In this document: positions 23,329 to 29,071 of the stretch, in pieces | How positions within the stretch are numbered: position 1 is the first letter of the stretch | Layout: each line of letters starts with the position of its first letter | Assembly: GCA_948468465.1 (NCBI GenBank) | Contig: CAOKJJ010000049.1 | Coordinates: forward strand, 1-29,071 | Origin: an uncultured Eubacterium sp. | GTDB lineage: Bacteria > Bacillota_A > Clostridia > Lachnospirales > Lachnospiraceae | Reading direction: 5' to 3' | DNA length: 29,071 nucleotides | Notes under the pieces: generated by a model | What the model was told of the DNA's origin: nothing | What the model saw: the letters and a program-made list of their open reading frames with translations, nothing else | Databases searched by the model: none | Program-made: the position numbers and the translations under genes

Positions 23329-24633
23329 TCATTCCGTGTTTGGAAAAAACTGCTGCGGTATTGGAATGAGCATCAGCAGCGAAAAACAGCCGTCTTCTTC
23401 CTGAATCGTAAGAAATCCATCGTATTTTTTCAAAATATGCCGAATGCTGCGCAGCCCAAATCCATGGACAAGACGGCTTCCTTTTGTCGTTACCGGCAGT
23501 CCTTCCTCATATACAAGCTGTCCCTCCATCGGATTTGTCACATGCATAGCCAAAAACTGCTGTTTGCGGTAAATGCACACATCAATCTGCCTTTTTTCTT
23601 TTTCCGGAAATTTCGCTACCTCTTCCACCGCGTTGTCCAACGCATTCCCAAGCACTGCATACAAATCTACGGTATTCATAAATTCCATCTGGCTACCGTC
23701 CGCCATACAGGATATCGTAATGCCATGATCCTTGCAGTACAGGCTCTTTTCTGTCAGAATCGTATCGAGCACCGCGCTTCCTGTATGAACAATGGATTCG
23801 TGAATACGCACTGAGCCTTCCAGTTCCGTCAGATACCGGTCAATCTCCGCCTGGTCAGCGCTGCGCATCGCCTGAATATGATGCTTTAAATCATGCACTT
23901 TCTGATTCATATAAGAAATATTTTCCCTGGACATCTGAAAGTGTTCCTTTTCTTTCTTCCAGAGCAGTCCCATGATCTCCAGTTCCTTTCGCAGTTCACT
24001 CTTATTAAACAGCTCATTTTGCAAATAAAGCACAATGCATAATAAAAACTGCACAACATAGACGATCAGCCATCTCAAATCATGAAAGCTGTACTCCAGA
24101 TCTCCCGGTACAAACGGAACAATCTGAAAATTAACAAAAGTCACCATCGCAAGCAGCAGCTGCCTTGGCCCAATCGTTTTCTTTCCTTTATTCGGGATGA
24201 TCCTGCCAATTGTAATCGCCACAATTACATATCCAACCGTAAAAATCAAAATTTCCGTAACCCACAGCTGCACATGCCTGCTGTCCCAATACGCGCCTCC
24301 CATATGGTAACAGACCAGATACCACTCATACATCAGCTGCCAGGAACAAAACGCCCATATTGAATAATAAAATGCTGCAAAGAGTGACAATTTTCTTCCT
24401 GTATAGCTCATATACCCGAGCAGTAAAAATCCGATCATCCGGGCTGCCATTTCCGCCCAAAATGCATCATATACATAAAATCTGTTTAGAACAGCAAAAA
24501 ACAGGATAGATAAAATTACGATACAAACTGTCTTTTTTCGGTTTTCCGGTTTTGGTTCGATCGAATGTACATAAATCTGTCCGCTTGCCAAAAAAGCACC
24601 CTGCATAATCCATCTGCTCACCTGGTCTTTCAT
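23329..24633 (-). CDS. GHKL sensor histidine kinase (Agr-like)
   Basis: A 434-aa membrane histidine kinase partnered with the LytTR regulator upstream. About six hydrophobic segments fill residues 35-205 as the sensor part. The dimerisation/phospho-acceptor region has KVHDLKHH with the likely phosphorylated His247. The GHKL ATPase has the N-box GNALDNAVEEV and the G-box GFGLRSIRHILKKYDG. The start ATG shares one base with the regulator's stop (TGATG), so translation is coupled. It resembles AgrC-type peptide sensors in layout, but no agrB/agrD-like genes are in the window, so the signal is unknown. A terminator follows, then the GH2 operon, its likely target by position. Confidence 0.88.
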   Translation of the reverse strand: MKDQVSRWIMQGAFLASGQIYVHSIEPKPENRKKTVCIVILSILFFAVLNRFYVYDAFWAEMAARMIGFLLLGYMSYTGRKLSLFAAFYYSIWAFCSWQLMYEWYLVCYHMGGAYWDSRHVQLWVTEILIFTVGYVIVAITIGRIIPNKGKKTIGPRQLLLAMVTFVNFQIVPFVPGDLEYSFHDLRWLIVYVVQFLLCIVLYLQNELFNKSELRKELEIMGLLWKKEKEHFQMSRENISYMNQKVHDLKHHIQAMRSADQAEIDRYLTELEGSVRIHESIVHTGSAVLDTILTEKSLYCKDHGITISCMADGSQMEFMNTVDLYAVLGNALDNAVEEVAKFPEKEKRQIDVCIYRKQQFLAMHVTNPMEGQLVYEEGLPVTTKGSRLVHGFGLRSIRHILKKYDGFLTIQEEDGCFSLLMLIPIPQQFFPNTE

Positions 24634-25340
24634 CAGCTATATCCTCCTACATATTCCGTAAGCGCTTTCAGAAACGGCGTCCGGTTCCGCCTGCTGATCT
24701 CCAGTTCATAAGCTCCAACAACTACCGTATTCTTTTTTACTTCCGTTACATGCCGCAGATTGACCATATACCAGTAATTGCATTTTGCAAAAGAATACGC
24801 CTCCAGCATTTGCTGCGCGCCCTGCATGGTTCCGCGTACCGTAAACGTTCCTTCCGCCGTATAATAGTGCAGCATGCGGTTTTGTACTTCCACATAATAA
24901 ATCTGTCCGACCTCCAGCATCTTTACCCCGTTTGGCAGCGTCAGCATAATCTGATGCGGGATTCTGGCCCTGCTTCGCTTCAGCGCCCTGGTCAGCCGCA
25001 TGGAAAAATTATAATAGTTCAGCGGCTTTACAACATAATCCAAAGCCCCTACCTCGTAGCCGCGGATCGCAAAGCTTGAAAGATTCGTAATAAACACAAT
25101 GACAACGTCCTGATCTGTCAGACGGATTTTTTCCGCGGCATCCATCCCGTTCATTCCCGGCATATCAATGTCCATTAAAATCATATCATAGACCGGCTCA
25201 TATCCATCCAAAAGATGCACTCCGTCTTCAAATGCAGATACTTTCAGCCGGACGCTTTTTTCTTCCTGATATTGTTTTAAAAATGCCTGAATCTGTTCGG
25301 AACATTCCTGTTCATCTTCTACGACAGCAATATGGTACAT
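24633..25340 (-). CDS. LytTR-family response regulator
   Basis: A 235-aa response regulator. The receiver domain (1-120) has acidic VVEDE at 6-10, phospho-acceptor D57 in LMDIDMPGMNG and the Lys of DYVVKPLNYY. The LytTR DNA-binding domain (about 133-235) has IYYVEVQNRMLHYYTAEGTFTVRGTM and the C-terminal NLRHVTEV-KNTVVVGAYELEISRRNRTPFL. Such proteins bind pairs of short direct repeats and usually control their own operon or a neighbour. The start ATG lies in the 3' arm of a small hairpin, and the Shine-Dalgarno sequence is a run of ten G followed by TGA, seven bases from the ATG. Co-transcribed and coupled with the kinase gene. Confidence 0.9.
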   Translation of the reverse strand: MYHIAVVEDEQECSEQIQAFLKQYQEEKSVRLKVSAFEDGVHLLDGYEPVYDMILMDIDMPGMNGMDAAEKIRLTDQDVVIVFITNLSSFAIRGYEVGALDYVVKPLNYYNFSMRLTRALKRSRARIPHQIMLTLPNGVKMLEVGQIYYVEVQNRMLHYYTAEGTFTVRGTMQGAQQMLEAYSFAKCNYWYMVNLRHVTEVKKNTVVVGAYELEISRRNRTPFLKALTEYVGGYS

Positions 25341-25378
25341 GCCGTCACCCCCCCCCCTTTCCTGTCAGCAGACGGCAT
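25339..25378 (-). promoter_or_regulatory. Start-codon hairpin with a ten-G loop tract
   Basis: ATGCCGTC (5' arm in mRNA, 25371-25378) pairs perfectly with GACGGCAT (25339-25346), which includes the AU of the response-regulator start codon. The 24-nt loop holds the ten-G run (25348-25357) that must serve as ribosome binding site. Structure and tract length could both tune translation. Confidence 0.55.
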
Positions 25379-25421
25379 CATCTGCCACTGGAGTTTAACA
25401 TCTGATGCTTGTGACCTGGCG

Positions 25422-25445
25422 CTTATCATTTGCATACAGTTCCTT
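25422..25445 (-). repeat. Solo copy of the palindrome end
   Basis: On the minus strand AAGGAACTGTATGCAAATGA and four more bases match the left end of the 159-bp palindrome (15715-15873 and one flanking base) at 21 of 24 positions. The similarity does not continue inward and no partner arm is seen. It lies just before the SDR stop codon side of the intergenic gap. Confidence 0.5.
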
Positions 25446-25446
25446 A

Positions 25447-26181
25447 TCACTTCTTTTTTATCTGATGCCGCTGCGGCTTTAACGTAAGATCGGTAATCAC
25501 CATGCCTTCCCTTTGACTTAAGATAAATGCAACTGCCTGCGCTACCTCCTCCGGAATCAGATAGCAGTCCGCTTCGTCTCCCTCCCTGAAATCCGCATGC
25601 CTGTACAGGTTCGTCTTCGTCATATCCGGTGCAACAGACACTACTTTCACACCATATTTGCGCGCTTCATCAAATAAACTTGCAGAAAAGCTGGCAAGCC
25701 CCGCTTTTGTCGCCCCATAAGCACATCCGTGCGGATTGGATTTGCCAGCCGTAACAGACGTAATATTGATGATATACCCCGCATGTTTTTTCAGTTCGCG
25801 CAAAAGCTGCTGCGTCACTATCATAGGCGCTTCCAGATTGATACGCACCATCTCCTGAATCTTTTTAGGATTCAGTTCCTCATGAAGCCCATAATAACCG
25901 ACTCCGGCATTATTCACAAGCACACGCACCTGCTTTTCGGCTTTGATCTGCCGGATGCAGTCACAAAGCCTGCCCGTATCGAGCATGTCACACACAATCG
26001 GATGCATATGATCCTCGTCCCACAGCAAGTCTTTGGGAAAATTCCTGCCGATTCCAAATACCTCATACCCCATCCCGGCCAGTTTCCGACTGACTGCAAA
26101 ACCTATGCCGGAGGACGCCCCCGTAACAACTGCTGCATAAGATAATACTGACGATAAAGATAAGCGCTCTGCACTGTTCAT
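25447..26181 (-). CDS. Short-chain dehydrogenase/reductase
   Basis: A 244-aa classical SDR, an NAD(P)-dependent oxidoreductase with unknown substrate. The Rossmann fold has TGASSGIG at residues 20-27, NNAG at 90-93, and the catalytic set S142, Y155 and K159 (YGATK). GRN after strand 2 favours NADP. The start is ATG 26181, which has GGGCGGGAAAGTC upstream; the longer frame to 26220 has no ribosome binding site. It lies 75 bp after the radical SAM gene and 106 bp before the response regulator, with no obvious promoter or terminator in either gap, so it may belong to a longer transcript. Nothing in the context fixes its role. Confidence 0.85.
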   Translation of the reverse strand: MNSAERLSLSSVLSYAAVVTGASSGIGFAVSRKLAGMGYEVFGIGRNFPKDLLWDEDHMHPIVCDMLDTGRLCDCIRQIKAEKQVRVLVNNAGVGYYGLHEELNPKKIQEMVRINLEAPMIVTQQLLRELKKHAGYIINITSVTAGKSNPHGCAYGATKAGLASFSASLFDEARKYGVKVVSVAPDMTKTNLYRHADFREGDEADCYLIPEEVAQAVAFILSQREGMVITDLTLKPQRHQIKKK

Positions 26182-26256
26182 GACTTTCCCGCCCTTTCTT
26201 TCATAATGAATCCATGTCAATCACGGATTTTTGAACAGATCTGCACCTGGCAGCCA

Positions 26257-27276
26257 TTAATTCCATAAAAATATCCGGTGGTCAGGCATATACTGCCGCA
26301 GCTGTGCCGTCAGCATCTGCTGCATTTGTTCCATTAATGCATCCGGATAATGGTAATATCCGTTGTCTATCTGATAAGGGAACCATGCGGCGGCGCTCTC
26401 CGGCTGCTGTCTGCGCATCTTTTTCAGATAATCCTTTGGTATCCGAAAGGACCCCACACTGACATCTGTCAGCTTTTGCACGTCTATAAAATCAAATACC
26501 TGATGCAGCATATCCGTATAATGCTCCTGCCAGTTCGGAACATAAATCATAGGATCAAAACAAAGCCGTACGGAAAAACCGGCTTCTGCCGCCTTTACAG
26601 CACATGCAATACGTTCGGTTAAGGAAGGCGTATCATGCTCGAAGCGTTCCACAACTGCCTGCGGCGACAGTGTGAAAGCATAGATAACATTTGACAATGG
26701 CTCCTGACTTTCAAAAAAACGTTTATTGGCACATTTGGTTCGTATTTCTATTTTTAACCGGGACGGATGATCCGCCGCAAACCTGCTCCACGCAGCCGCG
26801 TATCCGGCCGTCCCCTCAAGCGCAAGCAGATCCGTATCATAAGAAACACATAAATAAAGCTCCTTTGTTTCCAGCAAATGTTCCGCGCTGGCAAATAAAT
26901 CTTCCAGGTTTACAAATATTACAATATTCGCCGACGGATACATTCCCTTTAAGTAACAGTACTCACAATCAAACACACAATTCATGATGCAGGAAGTATA
27001 ATAAAAATTCGTATTTCCAAAATCCTGGCAGACCGGTGACCCCCGATAAAGCAGCTGCGTATCTTTTGCCGCCAGGATGAGCTTTTGGGAAGCATGCTGA
27101 TATTCATAATTTTGCCTGCTCCTGCAAAAAACATCTTTATAATGCCCAATTTCAATGATTTTTGCCTTCGGATATTTTTCCAGTATTTTTATTGTCCGCG
27201 GATGCTCCCGTACCTTTTTTTCCACATAAATATGAGAAAAAAAAGAATTAAAGCAGCCTCTGTTTAAGCGTTTCAA
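26257..27276 (-). CDS. splB: Spore photoproduct lyase-like radical SAM protein
   Basis: About 339 aa, matching the usual SplB length (about 340). It should repair the UV lesion 5-thyminyl-5,6-dihydrothymine in spore DNA using a [4Fe-4S] cluster and SAM. The N-terminus has SHIYVEKKVREHPRTIKILEKYP, typical of the family. The cluster motif is C100-x3-C104-x2-C107 in NCVFDCEYCYLKG. C143 in YLCVSYDTD is at about the position expected for the hydrogen-donor Cys. The C-terminal TIM-barrel portion has FTLSPQAVVERFEHDTPSL. Start: TTG 27276 with AAGGGAAG upstream fits family length; an ATG at 27327 is in frame but lacks a ribosome binding site. It overlaps the upstream gene by 29 bp. Non-canonical SPL homologues exist, so repair activity is inferred. 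Confidence 0.82.
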   Translation of the reverse strand: MKRLNRGCFNSFFSHIYVEKKVREHPRTIKILEKYPKAKIIEIGHYKDVFCRSRQNYEYQHASQKLILAAKDTQLLYRGSPVCQDFGNTNFYYTSCIMNCVFDCEYCYLKGMYPSANIVIFVNLEDLFASAEHLLETKELYLCVSYDTDLLALEGTAGYAAAWSRFAADHPSRLKIEIRTKCANKRFFESQEPLSNVIYAFTLSPQAVVERFEHDTPSLTERIACAVKAAEAGFSVRLCFDPMIYVPNWQEHYTDMLHQVFDFIDVQKLTDVSVGSFRIPKDYLKKMRRQQPESAAAWFPYQIDNGYYHYPDALMEQMQQMLTAQLRQYMPDHRIFLWN

Positions 27277-28177
27277 AGCATCGCTTCCCTTCTCTTTTAT
27301 CTTTGCATGGCAGCCTGTTTTCCTCATACATCTTTTGTACCGCATGCTGCCAGTCTGTTCCTGCCAGCGCGGCATACCGTACATACTGCCTCAGCGAATC
27401 TTCCATAGCCTTTGTGCAGTGCAGATCCGTACAAAGCTGCCGAAGCCGCTGCTCTGTCCCGCTTTGTCTTGCGTCATCTTTCGCCTGGCTTTCCTTATAC
27501 GTCATCTGCAGCAGCTGCCTTAAAAATCCACACAGGCTTTCTTTGTATGCTTCCATCTGAGTTCTGACACAGGCAGCGGATAATATTTCACCTGCGCCAT
27601 CATCCGAAATTACTTTTACAAACATCATTTGGTGCGGCCCAAAAAAATACGCGCCAGCCTGATATAGCGCGGCAGCTTCCATATCATACAGCTTAGAACC
27701 AGCATCTTTTTCATCCGTCAAAGACGCCTGCACGATACAGTCTGCCTGCACGGCGCGCTTCCAGGGTTTCATAACCGTCCAAAGCTCCGCTTCCCGAAAG
27801 CTGTGCCTGTACAGCAAATCCGGATAAAACGTTTTTCCCGTCGCCTGTTCCGTCAGCTTGCAGATATAATAAACGCCATGGCTGCCCACAGGCCCTGCGC
27901 AGGTACCGACGTTCAGCAGAATATCCTGCTCATCCGGGGGATATTTTGTGCATACGCTGCTGACTGCTGCAGCCGCAGCAATCTCCCCTGCTCCGGTAAC
28001 TGTAAGCAGAATCTGCCCCGTATCGTTTCTGAACTGCTGAAATCTGTCAGAAACTCTCTCCCTGTCAGGATCCAGTGCTTTTTTCAAATCAAACTGTTCG
28101 ATCAACATCTGTGCTTCGCAATATAATGCTGTAAATAGATAAATCATCTTCTTTTCACTCTGCCCCGCTGTTTTCAT
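27248..28177 (-). CDS. Nucleoside phosphorylase/nucleosidase-fold protein
   Basis: About 309 aa. Residues 10-230 have the pattern of the MTA/SAH nucleosidase - purine nucleoside phosphorylase superfamily: LLTVTGAGEIAAAAAVS, LLNVGTCAGP, LYDMEAAALYQ (with the Glu that binds ribose hydroxyls, E167) and FVKVISDDGAG (with the Asp that protonates the base). About 100 C-terminal residues are helical, charged and not recognised. An ATG at 28177 follows a near-consensus promoter by 25 nt, so the longer frame to 28348 cannot be in the transcript. The ribosome binding site is weak; ATG 28147 is an alternative. Its 3' end overlaps the splB-like gene by 29 bp, implying linked function. Confidence 0.75.
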   Translation of the reverse strand: MKTAGQSEKKMIYLFTALYCEAQMLIEQFDLKKALDPDRERVSDRFQQFRNDTGQILLTVTGAGEIAAAAAVSSVCTKYPPDEQDILLNVGTCAGPVGSHGVYYICKLTEQATGKTFYPDLLYRHSFREAELWTVMKPWKRAVQADCIVQASLTDEKDAGSKLYDMEAAALYQAGAYFFGPHQMMFVKVISDDGAGEILSAACVRTQMEAYKESLCGFLRQLLQMTYKESQAKDDARQSGTEQRLRQLCTDLHCTKAMEDSLRQYVRYAALAGTDWQHAVQKMYEENRLPCKDKREGKRCFETLKQRLL

Positions 28178-28201
28178 GAATCTGACTGTCTGCTTTTCTC
28201 C

Positions 28202-28230
28202 ATTATAATAAAAATGGCAGCGGATTACAA
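28202..28230 (-). promoter_or_regulatory. Promoter of the nucleosidase-splB-like operon
   Basis: Minus strand TTGTAA (28225-28230), 17 nt, TATAAT (28202-28207). It looks like a housekeeping sigma promoter rather than a forespore sigma-G one. The predicted start lies about 18 nt before ATG 28177. Confidence 0.65.
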
Positions 28231-28270
28231 CAATATATTGCAGATTATGCAGAATGAATTCTTCACCTGA

Positions 28271-28354
28271 CAATGTGGCAAAGAGCTTATGAACCAAGAC
28301 GAGATTTCCGTCATGGACGGCGGCAAGTGTATCGACATTACCAAGCACCCAAGA
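28271..28354 (+). pseudogene. Remnant of TraG/VirD4 coupling-protein C-terminus
   Basis: One plus-strand frame reads QCGKELMNQDEISVMDGGKCI, then DITKHPRY. This is the end of the type IV coupling proteins of Tn916/Tn1549-like conjugative elements, where about 14 residues (of the LQLRGVRPFLSDK type) normally stand between GGKCI and DITKHP. Here they are deleted in frame. A stop lies just upstream (28268-28270) and there is no start, so this is a fossil of a lost element. Confidence 0.6.
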
Positions 28355-28380
28355 TATAGTTTCCTGTTGGTTAACTTTTC

Positions 28381-28692
28381 ATGTTTTTGGTTTCGGGTAT
28401 TATGCTTTTCTTTTTGCCGGAACAAATACCGATGCTTCACAACGGGGCAATCGAATACCCGATTCCTGCTACATTAGGAGTCTGACTCTTTCCGATCATT
28501 GCATTGGTAATCAACATTTCTTTTATAAAGCAAAACCGCTTGTCTAAGATGAACAGCATTATTTTTGCTATTTTTGTGATGATGTTATTTTTATTGATAA
28601 ACAAAGGAATATTTTACAATTTAGTAATCCACAGGATTTTAAACAACTTGAGACGCTGTTTTTTCAGAAATGTGCTGGCTCCCGACTTGTAA
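28381..28692 (+). pseudogene. Stop-interrupted membrane-protein gene (DUF1648-like)
   Basis: A frame from ATG 28381 reads MFLVSGIMLFFLPEQIPMLHNG, meets TGA at 28483-28485, then continues LFPIIALVINISF and another hydrophobic stretch to TAA at 28690-28692. LPEQIPMLHNG-x-LFPIIAL resembles the LPDQIPMHxN-G-LLPII motif of DUF1648-type membrane proteins. The in-frame stop and the lack of a ribosome binding site suggest it is dead. The family call is moderate. Confidence 0.45.
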
Positions 28693-28715
28693 AATCAGGG
28701 GGTTTATGATAATAT
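28687..28715 (+). promoter_or_regulatory. Candidate promoter of the Rpn-type gene
   Basis: TTGTAA (28687-28692), 17 nt, TAATAT (28710-28715); an overlapping GATAAT at 28708 would give a 15-nt spacer. Either places the transcript start after ATG 28714, favouring TTG 28753 as start codon. Confidence 0.35.
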
Positions 28716-28752
28716 GGAGATACGAAAACAGAAGGGAAAGCAGGTGGGAAGA

Positions 28753-29071
28753 TTGACAGTGACGGAACAAATAGACCAGAAACATCAGGAAGATTTGCAG
28801 AGGCTAAGAGGTTTTCGCCTGCTTGATGATGATTTCCTCACAAAGTGTTTTGAGGGAGATACGGCAAGCATAGAACTGGTATTGCAGATTGTACTGGAAA
28901 AGCCGGATTTAAAGGTGCTGGACGTCCGCACTCAGGTATTTGTGGAGAACCTGCTGAACCGTTCGGTGAGGCTGGATATCCTGGCTACGGACAGCACAGG
29001 GGCAAAACTGAATGTGGAAGTACAGCGCTCCGACAAAGGAGCCGGGAGAAAAAGAGCCAGGTACAACAGCA
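28753..29071 (+). CDS. Rpn-family PD-(D/E)XK nuclease/transposase, 5' part
   Basis: The first 106 codons of a gene cut by the window edge. The sequence (RLRGFRLLDDDFLTKCFEGD, IELVLQIVLEKPDLKVLDVRTQ, then NRSVRLDILATDSTGAKLNVEVQRSDKGAGRKRARYNS) is the typical N-terminus of the Rpn / PD-(D/E)XK nuclease family 'putative transposase' proteins of gut Clostridia. The active-site Asp lies in RLDIL and the E-x-Q in NVEVQ. E. coli Rpn proteins are DNA nucleases that promote RecA-independent recombination. The TTG at 28753 has AGGTGGGAAGA just upstream; an in-frame ATG at 28714 probably lies before the transcript start. Whether the gene is complete cannot be seen. Confidence 0.8.
   Translation, partial: MTVTEQIDQKHQEDLQRLRGFRLLDDDFLTKCFEGDTASIELVLQIVLEKPDLKVLDVRTQVFVENLLNRSVRLDILATDSTGAKLNVEVQRSDKGAGRKRARYNS

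Noticed and set aside
23329..25340. A complete agr quorum-sensing locus.
   Set aside because: Only the kinase and regulator are present; no AgrB-like protease or AgrD-like peptide frame was found nearby.
27237..27244. Eight-base A/T tract in the start region of the splB-like gene as a phase switch.
   Set aside because: Short A/T tracts are common in this AT-rich sequence and nothing else supports switching.
28178..28348. Longer N-terminus for the nucleosidase-fold protein.
   Set aside because: It lies before the promoter at 28202-28230 and is antisense to the coupling-protein remnant.
28289..28477. An intact 62-aa plus-strand gene.
   Set aside because: Its first part is the deleted coupling-protein remnant and the rest is unrelated sequence; there is no ribosome binding site.

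Overview
The window looks like chromosome of an anaerobic, spore-forming Clostridia, most likely a Lachnospiraceae gut commensal. The evidence is strong AGGAGG-type ribosome binding sites, a spore-photoproduct-lyase-like gene, a GH3 enzyme with the reversed domain order known from rumen and gut Clostridia, a GPH sugar symporter, an Agr-like LytTR system and conjugative-element debris. No genus can be named from the sequence alone. Almost every gene lies on the minus strand, so transcription runs from high to low coordinates.

Region A (73-15138) is one long surface-polysaccharide operon. It opens with a small XRE regulator, followed by a two-domain GT4 glycosyltransferase, Wzm (permease), Wzt (ATPase with a C-terminal carbohydrate-binding domain), a coiled-coil methyltransferase, a giant triple-GT4 protein, a second methyltransferase with a C-terminal beta domain, a small helical protein and three single-domain GT4 enzymes. 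Spacings are short, and several genes overlap. The set fits an ABC-transporter-dependent pathway: cytoplasmic assembly by the GT4 enzymes, modification by the methyltransferases and export by Wzm/Wzt. No initiating sugar-phosphate transferase or nucleotide-sugar genes are visible, so the locus probably continues to the left.

Region B (15139-16425) is an AT-rich accessory junction. It holds a near-palindrome inside the XRE promoter, a 25-bp-arm hairpin, two related 27-bp sites in inverted orientation enclosing an outward-facing promoter (a candidate phase-variable switch for the polysaccharide operon), a 159-bp imperfect palindrome that carries part of a small membrane-protein gene, two small protein genes with nearly the same ribosome binding site, and two large hairpin terminators.

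Region C (16459-25340) is a glycoside-use module: a LytTR response regulator and GHKL histidine kinase, a terminator, then a GH2 enzyme, a membrane-anchored GH3 enzyme and a GPH symporter. The natural reading is extracellular release and uptake of beta-linked sugars. The regulator's start codon lies in a hairpin whose loop contains a run of ten G.

Region D (25447-28177) holds a short-chain dehydrogenase, a spore-photoproduct-lyase-like radical SAM protein and a nucleoside-phosphorylase-fold protein that overlaps it. Region E (28178-29071) is a scar with a deleted TraG/VirD4 coupling-protein C-terminus and a stop-interrupted membrane-protein gene on the plus strand. It ends with the 5' part of an Rpn-type PD-(D/E)XK nuclease gene cut by the window edge. 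I saw no tRNA, rRNA or CRISPR array.
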